Of a DNA stretch of 64,000 nt, positions 8,626-16,611 are shown piece after piece. The DNA is from Sphingobacteriales bacterium (GTDB lineage: Bacteria; Bacteroidota; Bacteroidia; Chitinophagales; UBA2359), in contig JADKCK010000021.1 of the NCBI GenBank assembly GCA_016718845.1, positions 44,733-108,732 on the forward strand. Reading direction: 5' to 3'. Within the stretch, counting starts at the first letter, position 1. Each line of letters begins with the position of its first letter. The notes beneath the pieces were generated by a model. It was not told the origin of the DNA. It ran no database searches and saw nothing but the letters and a program-made list of their open reading frames with translations. Made by a program: the position numbers and the translations under genes.

Positions 8626-9267
8626 ATGCACATTTTTGCAAACACCTCCCTATCAAAAAACGCCACAAACAGCAAACAAAACACATTTACCATTTACAAC
8701 TTACCATTTACAACTTTCCGCTTATCATTTACCATTTACCATTTACAATTTGTTATAGCTCTGCTTTTAGGCGGCTTAAACACTGCCCTTGCACAAACCC
8801 ACGAGCAACCCACCGACCGAGGCTATATAGTTAAAGTTGGCGATAAGGTAAAAAATAACTTTACCATTACCTACCCCGATGGCACAAGTACTACCTTAAA
8901 AAAACTGAAAGGCAAAGTAGTTATGCTTCAATTTACGGCAAGCTGGTGCGGTGTGTGCCGTGCCGAGATGCCACATATAGAAACCGACATTTGGCAAGCC
9001 TATAAAGACAAAGGCTTGGTGTTAATTGGCGTTGATTATAAAGAAGATGCCCAAACTACTACCAAATTTGCCAAAACTATGAACATTACTTACCCCTTAG
9101 CCCTTGACCTTGATGCAGCTATATTCAAAACTTTTGCCCGCGAAGATAGTGGCGTAACGCGTAATGTGTTAATTAATCGCAAAGGTAAAATTGTGTTTTT
9201 AACACGCCTTTACGATACCACCGAGTTTGCAAATTTGGTAGCCGCCATTGACAAGCAATTTAAATAA
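8626..9267 (+). CDS. TlpA-like periplasmic thioredoxin/redoxin with heptad-encoded signal peptide
   Basis: The mature domain (GDKVKNNFTITYPDG onward) is a TlpA/ResA-type thioredoxin fold with the redox motif WCGVC and the following RAEMPHIE. It should act in the periplasm or be membrane-anchored, in thiol redox or cytochrome maturation. The open frame reaches back to an ATG at 8476, but that ATG lies in the previous terminator, so I chose the ATG at 8626 (MHIFANTSLS, 213 aa). The signal peptide is odd: residues 21-43 are encoded by ten 7-bp repeats (8684-8753), giving a 7-residue peptide periodicity (FTIYNLP, FTTFRLS, FTIYHLQ), followed by FVIALLLGGLNTALAQ and a likely cleavage after ALA. Expression and start site remain uncertain; the thioredoxin domain call is firm. 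Confidence 0.8.
   Translation: MHIFANTSLSKNATNSKQNTFTIYNLPFTTFRLSFTIYHLQFVIALLLGGLNTALAQTHEQPTDRGYIVKVGDKVKNNFTITYPDGTSTTLKKLKGKVVMLQFTASWCGVCRAEMPHIETDIWQAYKDKGLVLIGVDYKEDAQTTTKFAKTMNITYPLALDLDAAIFKTFAREDSGVTRNVLINRKGKIVFLTRLYDTTEFANLVAAIDKQFK
8684..8753 (+). repeat. Ten-unit 7-bp repeat inside the TlpA-like coding region
   Basis: Units in order: CATTTAC, CATTTAC, AACTTAC, CATTTAC, AACTTTC, CGCTTAT, CATTTAC, CATTTAC, CATTTAC, AATTTGT. This is the longest and most regular heptad tract in the window. Confidence 0.9.
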
Positions 9268-9285
9268 ATGCTTTTTGATTATTAC

Positions 9286-9313
9286 CTGATGTTACGCAGA
9301 GGTATTGCATGAG
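9286..9313 (+). repeat. End fragment of the interspersed repeat
   Basis: CTGATGTTACGCAGAGGTAT matches the terminal sequence of the ~390-bp repeat (compare 18000 and 61376). It lies between two convergent genes, and only the tip remains. Confidence 0.5.
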
Positions 9314-9320
9314 TCAAAAA

Positions 9321-9995
9321 TTATTGCAAACTTAAAACAACTTTACAGCTATCAATAGTATTGTCGGAGTATTTAATAATATACGGAACCGTAACTTTTT
9401 GCAAAACGGTATCTATGCTACCCTCTTCGGTTGCCCAATTGCGAACACTTAAACCCCAACCCGGATTTGTTTGCGGTGAGATGTTAAAAGTGGTAATACC
9501 TGTAAGCACGCATCTAACATTAATGGCGGGGCTACCAAATGCACCAAAACTTTCGATAATAAACTCGCTACAAATATCAGCAGGAGATAGTTTTACTGTG
9601 TAAGCAAAAGTAGTATCAGTAAAGCCAGGAATACACTGGTCAATGGCGTTGTAAAACTGTCCATTGTCGCTACTGCCCGTATAACGTTTGCGTATTAGTT
9701 GGGTACAATTGTCGCCCTCGTAACAAGTCTGGCATTGGCACACAGGTAGCCCGTTTAACATAGTACAGTTGGCATTAGTTGGGCATAGGGGTTCTAGCAC
9801 TTCGCAGCTTAGTAGTTGTTCGCAGTTATCGCCGCCATAACCCTCGGGGCAAAGGCAAGTTCCGTCTTCGCAAGTTCCGTTGTTTTGGCAAATTACATCG
9901 TTGCAATTATTATCGCAACCAATAGCAGCAACAAGCAAAATGCCCATAAAAACAAATAGTGTTAAAACACTAAAACGAGTTGTTGTTCGTTTCAT
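9321..9995 (-). CDS. EGF-like-domain lipoprotein
   Basis: A 224-aa protein with a lipoprotein signal (MKRTTTRFSV then LLVAAIGC, lipid Cys at residue 27). Two cysteine-rich EGF-like modules follow: CQNNGTCEDGTCLCPEGYGG (residues about 36-55) and a second ending CQCQTCYEGDNC. The C-terminal ~130 residues form an unrecognised beta-rich domain with a few cysteines. It is likely anchored in a membrane and exposed to the periplasm or surface. EGF modules are uncommon but known in Bacteroidota outer lipoproteins. It converges on the TlpA-like gene and has no co-directional operon partner. Function unknown. Confidence 0.75.
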   Translation of the reverse strand: MKRTTTRFSVLTLFVFMGILLVAAIGCDNNCNDVICQNNGTCEDGTCLCPEGYGGDNCEQLLSCEVLEPLCPTNANCTMLNGLPVCQCQTCYEGDNCTQLIRKRYTGSSDNGQFYNAIDQCIPGFTDTTFAYTVKLSPADICSEFIIESFGAFGSPAINVRCVLTGITTFNISPQTNPGWGLSVRNWATEEGSIDTVLQKVTVPYIIKYSDNTIDSCKVVLSLQ

Positions 9996-10108
9996 AAAAA
10001 AGTACGTTTAAAATTAAAAGATAAAGTTTACAAGATTGTTATCAAAAACAATTAAAAATATTTTTGCTCTTTTAATTTGCTTGAGATTCATGACATGCAC
10101 AACGAAAA

Positions 10109-10146
10109 AAGTGTCAACACGGTTGCTTGTGTTGACACTTTTTTTG
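10109..10146. terminator. Bidirectional hairpin terminator
   Basis: AAGTGTCAACAC and GTGTTGACACTT form a 12-bp stem with A-run before and T-run after. It probably once terminated the minus-strand gene 10602-12419, from which it is now separated by the 389-bp repeat. Confidence 0.7.
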
Positions 10147-10186
10147 TTTTGAGGCGAAAGGCTGTTTTGCGAAATAGGCTGTTTAG

Positions 10187-10575
10187 TGCTGTTACACAGG
10201 GTGTTACCTAATTAAGTGGCATGGGGGTTTGAAGATAATTTGTGATTACTTTGCTACTACATTCGGCTGGTTAAAAGTTTGTTACTTTTTTTCTTGACAA
10301 AAAAAGTAACCAAAAAAGTCAAGGCTGTATAGTAATTGGCTAAAATGTGCAACATTCCGCTAAAAGATATAAACTTGCACGCCAAACGGTTTGTTCGTCA
10401 GTTTTATTTCTTGGTTCGGTGTGGCGTGCTTCAAACAGTATATCTTTCTTAACGCTACATTTATGCCCATTTCTTAACGCCAATTCCTATAATGCCGGTC
10501 CAGAAGAAATGAGCTGCAAAACTGGGTATAAAAATACAAAACACTCAATTATTGAAATGGGCTGTGTAACATCAG
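10187..10575 (+). repeat. Full copy of ~390-bp MITE-like structured interspersed repeat
   Basis: The ends form imperfect inverted repeats (TGCTGTTACACAGG and CTGTGTAACATCAG). Inside are a 30-bp palindrome at 10281-10310 (GTTACTTTTTTT / AAAAAAAGTAAC), then AAAAAAGTCAAGGCTGTATA, and a long hairpin with stem GCACGCCA ... TGGCGTGC. The same sequence is present inverted at 18000-18390. No transposase is encoded. Confidence 0.85.
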
Positions 10576-10601
10576 TTATTTAGTGTACGTATTACCTATA
10601 A

Positions 10602-12419
10602 TTAGTTACTTTTTAATATTTTAGTTGATTCTGCTCCATTGGTAGTTTGTAGCGTAAGTAGGTATACACCAATAGGTAATTGGGCAATGTTGGTGTTTAT
10701 TTGTTTAGGGGTATCTAAGCTAACTTCCAACGACCAAACTATTTGCCCTGCCATATTTCGCAAACTTAATGTGCCATTGGTATTTATTTGTTTATTTAAT
10801 GATACATATAATTGTTGTTGCTGAATAAAGGTATTACCTAAAATGGAGGTATTTGTAGCAGCATCAATACCTATAGCATTAGCAACATATACGGTTACAG
10901 TATCCGACATTTGGCACAAACCATTAAGCACCGATAATGTATAGGTGGTAGTTTGAGTAGGCGTAGCTATGGGGTTAAGTATAAAAGGGTTGTTTAACCC
11001 CTCGGACGGGAACCAGATGTAAGAGCTTTCGGTAGAGCTACTACCTGCCAAAATAGTACTTTGCCCTTGTTGCAAAAATACGCTATTACCTGCATCAACA
11101 ATAGCAATAGGCTCTAGGTTAAACTTAACAGTATCGCTACAAGCGCCTTCGCCTGATATAATTGCTTGAATATGCACTGTTGTGTCGGGCATAACAAAAC
11201 TATACGAATTGCCTGTGTGTAAAATGTTGGTAGGGTTGCTAGCGTCTGCCCAATCATATACAAAACTTGGATAGGGGGTTGATAAGGTAACTATGCTATC
11301 GGGATTAACACACCACGATTGGTTAAATAAAGTACTTAAATTTGGTGGAAGCTGTATGAAATCGGAAATACCCAAACCTAATGAATGAAGGGTATTTATG
11401 GTAGAAAAAGTAGGCATGGTTTCGTTGGCGTTGTCAATAACGGTTATGCCTGTGCTAGTATCGTGTATAACATATAATTTGCCATCGGGTCCCATTTCTA
11501 TCTGCCCAAAATTATTATTGGCTAAATTAAAACCGGTGTATTGATTAGTGACAAAATCATATTGATATAAATATTTTGGCAAAAAACTAGAGTACCACAA
11601 CGAGAAATAGGCTTTTGTGGCATCGGGCGAAAATTCTAATCCGTAGGGAGCATTATTAAACGCGGCATCGTTAAGCACTATTGGGTTGCTAATAGTACCT
11701 TCTGTGGCATCGAAATTGGCTAAAAAAACGGTATTGCTAAAAGCAAAACAAGCGCCCATTTTGCCATTATAATAATCCAATTCGCCACGTCCGTCGTAAC
11801 CTGCTGGGTTGGTAAATTCATAAATAAGTGTTTCGTTGTTAATATTATCTGCGTTAATATTAAATCGAACAAAGCCAACATCATACTTATAAGCCAATAG
11901 CCAGTATTCGCAGGTACTGGGTATGCGCACAATTTCTAAGCCTTCGGCATACGCATCGTTACTAATAGGTATATTTAGGTTGGTTACGTCACCCAAACCT
12001 CCGTTCAAATCCATATCAACCACCGAGTAATATAAAGGGCTAGCATTTTCGGTATTGTAAATAATGTAGTATTTGTTAGGGTTGTTGGGTTTAGGGCAGA
12101 TAGTTACTTCGGTTGCCGACGAGTTGGTAAGAATACCTACCGAACCGCTCATTAGGTTGTTGTTACGGTCGTAAACGCCATTTGAGTTAATCCAAAATAT
12201 AATGTCGCCAGCACTATTTTCGTAATGGGCAATGGCTTCGGCAACACCGCCAGCATCGGGTATACCTGTAGGAATAACTGTTGGAGGAGTGGTGCTAAAA
12301 TCGAGGCGAGTAATGTTGTTGGCACTATTAAACAACAAATTGCGCACCGTTGATTGTGCATTGGCGGGCATATAAGTTATTAGGCAACAAAAAAAGAGGC
12401 ACAAAAAATAAGGTTTCAT
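10602..12419 (-). CDS. Secreted beta-propeller-like protein with T9SS type A sorting domain
   Basis: A 605-aa protein with an N-terminal signal peptide (MKPYFLCLFFCCLITYMPAN, cleavage near ANAQ). Residues about 25-350 contain repeated blade-like segments (for example LEFSPDATKAYFSLW and MGPDGKLYVIHD), consistent with a WD40/propeller-type fold. An Ig/PKD-like segment follows (IWFPSEGLNNP, TTTYTLSVLNG). The last ~75 residues are a T9SS type A C-terminal domain (GTLSLRNMAGQIVWS ... LPIGVYLLTLQTTNG). The protein should be carried across the outer membrane by the type IX system and anchored or released. The specific role is unknown. Its probable terminator at 10109 is separated from it by an inserted repeat. 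Confidence 0.8.
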   Translation of the reverse strand: MKPYFLCLFFCCLITYMPANAQSTVRNLLFNSANNITRLDFSTTPPTVIPTGIPDAGGVAEAIAHYENSAGDIIFWINSNGVYDRNNNLMSGSVGILTNSSATEVTICPKPNNPNKYYIIYNTENASPLYYSVVDMDLNGGLGDVTNLNIPISNDAYAEGLEIVRIPSTCEYWLLAYKYDVGFVRFNINADNINNETLIYEFTNPAGYDGRGELDYYNGKMGACFAFSNTVFLANFDATEGTISNPIVLNDAAFNNAPYGLEFSPDATKAYFSLWYSSFLPKYLYQYDFVTNQYTGFNLANNNFGQIEMGPDGKLYVIHDTSTGITVIDNANETMPTFSTINTLHSLGLGISDFIQLPPNLSTLFNQSWCVNPDSIVTLSTPYPSFVYDWADASNPTNILHTGNSYSFVMPDTTVHIQAIISGEGACSDTVKFNLEPIAIVDAGNSVFLQQGQSTILAGSSSTESSYIWFPSEGLNNPFILNPIATPTQTTTYTLSVLNGLCQMSDTVTVYVANAIGIDAATNTSILGNTFIQQQQLYVSLNKQINTNGTLSLRNMAGQIVWSLEVSLDTPKQINTNIAQLPIGVYLLTLQTTNGAESTKILKSN

Positions 12420-12538
12420 GGGCTAAAATTTTAAGGATTACAAAGTTTCCTACAAAGATAAATAATTATTTTGAGATAACCAAATAAAACTTGCTTGATT
12501 TTTTAAAAAATTACCATCTTGTGGTATTTTCATAAAAA

Positions 12539-12577
12539 AACCTCCAAAGTTTTGTAAAACATTGGAGGTTTTTTTAT
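12539..12577 (-). terminator. Terminator of the E1 dehydrogenase gene
   Basis: AACCTCCAA and TTGGAGGTT form the stem, flanked by A and T runs so it works on the minus strand. It lies just after the stop at 12588. Confidence 0.8.
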
Positions 12578-12587
12578 TCATTAAAGA

Positions 12588-15065
12588 TTAAAAGAATATT
12601 GGATAATCTGTTGGGTTGCTTTCGTTCATCATGGTATATACCTTGTCGAACACATCGTCCGAGTTAGGTTTGCTGTAATAATCGCCACTAAAGCCATAAG
12701 CAGGGCGATGTTCGCTGGCGGCAAGTGTTTGCGGTGGCGAGTCGAGCCAGCGGTAGCCGTTTTGCACCTCTAACACTTGCTGTAGCATAAAAGCAGTAGC
12801 ACCACCCGGCACATCTTCGTCTAAAAATAAAATGCGGTTTGTTTTTTCTAAGGATTGCCCAATGATGCCATAACGGTCAAAGGGCAACAACGATTGCACA
12901 TCTATTACCTCGCAGTTAATGTTGCAGGTTGCCAAACGCTCGGCTGCATCGAGGGCAATGGCACAGCAAGCCCCGTAAGTAACAATGGTAATATCGGTGC
13001 CTGTTCGCAACACTTCGGGTACGCCAAGCGGCACGCAAATGTCGGCAATATTGGCGGGCATTTGTTCGCGTTTGCTGTATCCGTTTAGGCACTCTACTAC
13101 AATGCCGGGTTCGTCGGCTTTTAGCAAGGTGTTATAAAAGCCAGCGGCTTGTGTCATGTTGCGTGGCACTAACAAGTGTATGCCCCTAACCGAGCCAAGT
13201 AGCATACCCATTGGCGAGCCAGAGTGCCAAATGCCCACTAATCGGTGTCCGCGGGTGCGGATAATAAGGGGTGCTTTTTGCCCGCCATAGGTGCGGTAGT
13301 GTAGCGATGCAAGGTCGTCGGCGATGGGTTGTAATCCATACAAAAAATAATCGAGGTATTGTATTTCGGCAATTGGGCGGAAGCCGCGCAATGCCAAGCC
13401 AATACCTTGCCCCATAATACTTAATTCGCGGATACCCGTATCAAAAATTCGCTCGACACCATATTTTTTTTGTAAGCCACTTAAACAGCCATCTACATCG
13501 CCAATTTTACCTACATCTTCGCCAAAAGTAATTAGCATGGGGTTTTGGGCAAAAGCTATATCGAAAAAAGCATTCAATACTTTTTTACCCGGTACGGTTT
13601 CGGCTTCGGGTGTGTAAATGGGTTTTACTTCGGCTACGTTCATAGCCGATTGTTGCGATTGGCTGTGCAGGTAGGTATTGTACGTTTTGCGGTTGGTTTT
13701 TTGGAACTCGGCAGTCCATTTACGCAAAGGTTCGATAATGTGGGCGGGTTCGTTTTTTAGTGCCACCAACAATTGCCTTGCTACTTGTGCAAGGTCGCGT
13801 TTCGAGGGGTTAGTTTGTTTTGTTACCCTAATGCGTGCATCTTTGCGGTATTTCTCTACGGTTTCGGGTTGGCTAACTAATGGTTCTAGGTGTACTAATA
13901 TGTCGTTTAGTTGGCTAAGGTAATTTAAGATGGGCAGATTGGTGGCTTTCCATGCCTCTTCGCGCACATCTGACGCGGTTTGTGCCGCCGCTGTTTCTAT
14001 GGCATTTAGTTCGGCTTCGGTGGCTAATTGGTTATCTAAAATCCATTTTTTGAACAACACATTACAGTCAAAATCAATTTCGTATTGTTTTCGTTCGGGT
14101 GTTTTGTGGGGTGCTCCGCGTTTGGGGTCGCCGCCCGATGTAGAGTGTCCAAAAGGTTGGGTTAGGTTTTGCACATGCACCAATACGGGTATATGATAGC
14201 GGCGTGCTTGCTCGGCGGCTTGGCGGTAGGTGCGGCAAAGTGCTGGATAATCCCATCCTTTAACCACATAAATTTTTATACCTTCGCCTTTTTCGTTTAT
14301 GCCAAAGCCTGCAGTAACTTCGGAGATGCTATTTTTGGTGGTTTGATATTTTCTTTCGACGGATATGCCCATGCCATCGTCCCAGACAGATATGACCAAC
14401 GGAATTTTTAGTACGCCTGCTGCATTTAGGGCTTCCCAAAAGTGTCCTTCCGATGTGCTAGCATCGCCAATGGTGCAATAACAAATTTCGTTTCCATTGT
14501 TCGAAAACTGTTCGATACCTGCCACGTCTTGTAGGGCAATAATTTCGCGGTATTTTTTAGATGCCAAAGCCAAGCCAATTGCTCGGGGCATTTGCGATGC
14601 CGTCGACGACATATCAGCCGACGAGTTGGGCTGTGCCATTAGGTTTTGCCAATTACCTTGCTCGTCGAGGCTGTTGGTGGCAAAGTGGGCGTTCATCATT
14701 CGCCCTGCCGACTGTGGCTCTTCGAGGGGGTTGGTGTTGGCATACAGTTGGGTAAATAATTGAAAAGGAGTAGCAAAACCAGCTGCCATAGCCAATGTTT
14801 GGTCGCGGTAATATCCTGCACGCCAATCGCCGTTTTTAAATTGTTTGGCAAGTGCTATTTGCGGTAGCTCTTTACCATCGCCCACAATAGCAAACTGGGC
14901 TCGGTTTTTACTAAGCACATCGTAAAAACTTAGCTCGCTAATAGAGCGGCTAAATACGCAGGTGTGGTAATCGGCTAATACTGTTTTTGTTAAGGCATCG
15001 AGTGGAGCTTCGTATCCCATAATATCAACAATATCTACTAGGTCTACAGTTGAAACAATGTCCAT
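12588..15065 (-). CDS. 2-oxoacid (branched-chain/pyruvate-type) dehydrogenase E1, fused alpha-beta
   Basis: An 825-aa thiamine-diphosphate enzyme carrying both E1 halves in one chain. The alpha half holds the TPP/Mg motif as GDASTSEGHFWEALNAAG (from residue 200) ending in VWDDGMGIS. The canonical motif is GDG...NN; the GDAS...DD form belongs to the long Bacteroidota E1 subfamily. The beta half (from about residue 500) shows LITFGEDVGKIGDVDG, RIFDTGIRELSIMGQGIGLA and LIIRTRGHRL. It decarboxylates a 2-oxoacid and acylates the lipoyl E2; E2 and E3 are not in the window. The N-terminal 15 residues (rich in VDIV) may be extra; M16 (MGYEAPLDAL, codon at 15020) is a plausible alternative start. Confidence 0.85.
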   Translation of the reverse strand: MDIVSTVDLVDIVDIMGYEAPLDALTKTVLADYHTCVFSRSISELSFYDVLSKNRAQFAIVGDGKELPQIALAKQFKNGDWRAGYYRDQTLAMAAGFATPFQLFTQLYANTNPLEEPQSAGRMMNAHFATNSLDEQGNWQNLMAQPNSSADMSSTASQMPRAIGLALASKKYREIIALQDVAGIEQFSNNGNEICYCTIGDASTSEGHFWEALNAAGVLKIPLVISVWDDGMGISVERKYQTTKNSISEVTAGFGINEKGEGIKIYVVKGWDYPALCRTYRQAAEQARRYHIPVLVHVQNLTQPFGHSTSGGDPKRGAPHKTPERKQYEIDFDCNVLFKKWILDNQLATEAELNAIETAAAQTASDVREEAWKATNLPILNYLSQLNDILVHLEPLVSQPETVEKYRKDARIRVTKQTNPSKRDLAQVARQLLVALKNEPAHIIEPLRKWTAEFQKTNRKTYNTYLHSQSQQSAMNVAEVKPIYTPEAETVPGKKVLNAFFDIAFAQNPMLITFGEDVGKIGDVDGCLSGLQKKYGVERIFDTGIRELSIMGQGIGLALRGFRPIAEIQYLDYFLYGLQPIADDLASLHYRTYGGQKAPLIIRTRGHRLVGIWHSGSPMGMLLGSVRGIHLLVPRNMTQAAGFYNTLLKADEPGIVVECLNGYSKREQMPANIADICVPLGVPEVLRTGTDITIVTYGACCAIALDAAERLATCNINCEVIDVQSLLPFDRYGIIGQSLEKTNRILFLDEDVPGGATAFMLQQVLEVQNGYRWLDSPPQTLAASEHRPAYGFSGDYYSKPNSDDVFDKVYTMMNESNPTDYPIFF

Positions 15066-15349
15066 ATTATTTGTGTAACTTTTATAAGTAAGTATAGTTT
15101 AAAACAAAAACATAATGGTTAACTTTATCTATTAAGCTGCATTAAAGCTACTGTTTTTTTGGGTATAAATATAGCGCTTTTCATAGACGTGGCAAATTAT
15201 TTTTACGAAACAACGCAAAAATAAACAAAAAAAGGTGTAACTTTGTTAAAAGTTTGCTGTAAAACCTTGTTGAGGGCTTGATAGTGTATAAATTTAAAAG
15301 ACTAAATTAAAATTAACACAATTTAACCTTGCGCAATTAAACTTTTGCG

Positions 15350-15357
15350 TAACTTTG
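15350..15357 (+). promoter_or_regulatory. Bacteroidota -7 element for the DUF1573 pair
   Basis: TAACTTTG (TAnnTTTG) lies 76 bp before the ATG at 15433, with a TTG about 20 bp upstream. The gap 15066-15432 otherwise holds AT-rich divergent promoter DNA and nothing else I recognise. Confidence 0.55.
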
Positions 15358-15432
15358 CACTCTAAAAAACACTTTTTGTAAGTATTGACTAACAAATCAT
15401 AATCCTATCAAAATACATAACACAATAATACC

Positions 15433-15957
15433 ATGCGTACATTATTTTTAGCTTTTGCAGCGTCTGCCTTATTTTCTGTTGCTGCTGTTGCACAACCCGA
15501 TGCGGTTATGCAACCTGCCTCTTTTGTTATTGACGAAAACGGACAGTTAGAGGAAACCAAAGCCCCAATTATCCAATTTACCGAAGAAACCTTTGACTTT
15601 GGTGAATTAGCCGAAGGACCATTGGTAACACATGAATTTAAACTCAAAAACATAGGCAAAGAAGCCCTTGTGTTGAGCCAAGTAAAAGCATCGTGTGGCT
15701 GTACTACCCCCGACTGGAGCAAAGACCCCATTGCACCCGGTGCCGAAAGTGTAATAAAAGTAACCTATAACACCAAAGGGCGTGTAGGCGCTTTTAATAA
15801 AGCCGTTACTATTACTTCTAATGCCTATACGCCAACATCGCGCATATACATTAAAGGTACAGTAAAAGCCGACCCCGCCGCCGCACAACCCGGCGACCCA
15901 ACCAAAATAACCCCAGCGGGCGATGGGCATACCCCCGGCGATGGACACAAACACTAA
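15433..15957 (+). CDS. DUF1573 exported protein, copy 1
   Basis: A 174-aa protein with a signal peptide (MRTLFLAFAASALFSVAAVA, cleavage near AQP). A DUF1573 (ASH/PapD-like Ig fold) domain follows with the hallmarks FDFGELAEGPLVTHEFKLKN and VKASCGCTTPDW. The CGCTTP motif is diagnostic of the family, which is abundant in Bacteroidota and of unknown function. The tail is rich in Gly, His and Asp (GDGHTPGDGHKH), suggesting possible metal binding. It lies 42 bp upstream of a close paralogue and is probably co-transcribed with it from the promoter at 15350. Confidence 0.85.
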   Translation: MRTLFLAFAASALFSVAAVAQPDAVMQPASFVIDENGQLEETKAPIIQFTEETFDFGELAEGPLVTHEFKLKNIGKEALVLSQVKASCGCTTPDWSKDPIAPGAESVIKVTYNTKGRVGAFNKAVTITSNAYTPTSRIYIKGTVKADPAAAQPGDPTKITPAGDGHTPGDGHKH

Positions 15958-15999
15958 GCAAACAAATACCCTATCACCAAATAGATAAAAACAAAAAAA

Positions 16000-16497
16000 A
16001 TGAACAAAGTAAAATTATTCCTTTTATTGGCACTCTCTGCTACCCTGTCGTTTGGTGCAATGGCGCAGGCAGGTGGCGAAAAAGCACCGCTTTCTATTGG
16101 CACTAACGGCGAATTGCAAGAAGTAATATCGTCGGATATCCAATTTACCGAAGAAACCTTTGACTTTGGCGAACTAGACGAAGGTCCATTGGTAACACAC
16201 GAGTTTAAATTCAAAAACACGGGCAAAGAACCCCTTACGATGACCAACGTAAAAGCATCGTGCGGTTGTACTACCCCCGAGTGGCCCAAAGACCCCATTG
16301 CCCCCAACGGTGAAGGTACTATTAAAGTAACCTATAACACCAAAGGGCGCGTAGGACCATTTAACAAAGCCATTACCATTACCTCTAATGCCGCCGAACC
16401 TACATCGCGCATCTACATAAAAGGAACCGTAAAAGCAGCACCCGTTGAGCAAACTATGCCCGTAAAAGTAGTTTCGCCAATTATGAACGCCGAGTAA
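16000..16497 (+). CDS. DUF1573 exported protein, copy 2
   Basis: A 165-aa protein with a signal peptide (MNKVKLFLLLALSATLSFGA, cleavage near MAQ) and a DUF1573 domain nearly parallel to copy 1: FDFGELDEGPLVTHEFKFKN, VKASCGCTTPEW, VTYNTKGRVGPFNKAITI. The similarity runs through the whole domain, so this is a tandem duplication; the C-termini differ and this copy lacks the His/Gly tail. It ends at a strong terminator. Periplasmic or surface location is expected, function unknown. Confidence 0.85.
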   Translation: MNKVKLFLLLALSATLSFGAMAQAGGEKAPLSIGTNGELQEVISSDIQFTEETFDFGELDEGPLVTHEFKFKNTGKEPLTMTNVKASCGCTTPEWPKDPIAPNGEGTIKVTYNTKGRVGPFNKAITITSNAAEPTSRIYIKGTVKAAPVEQTMPVKVVSPIMNAE

Positions 16498-16526
16498 AAA
16501 CGATTGGTTGTAAAAATCGGAGTTTT

Positions 16527-16563
16527 AAAAAGCCCTTGTTTTGGATAAACAAGGGCTTTTTTG
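16527..16563 (+). terminator. Terminator of the DUF1573 pair
   Basis: AAAAGCCCTTGTTT pairs with AAACAAGGGCTTTT, followed by TTT. It directly precedes the next gene's promoter. Confidence 0.85.
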
Positions 16564-16571
16564 TAACTTTG
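16564..16571 (+). promoter_or_regulatory. Bacteroidota -7 element for the aminotransferase
   Basis: TAACTTTG starts right at the end of the terminator T-run, and a TTTTGG about 19 bp upstream (inside the hairpin loop) could be the -33 element. The ATG at 16612 is 40 bp downstream. Confidence 0.5.
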
Positions 16572-16611
16572 CCCCGCCTTATCACAACAGTTATCATTTT
16601 ATCAAACAAAG

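Noticed and set aside
12588..15065. Defective TPP motif (GDAS...DD instead of GDG...NN) as a sign of an inactive E1
   Set aside because: The same variant is, as far as I recall, standard in long fused E1 proteins of Bacteroidota, and all other sites look intact.
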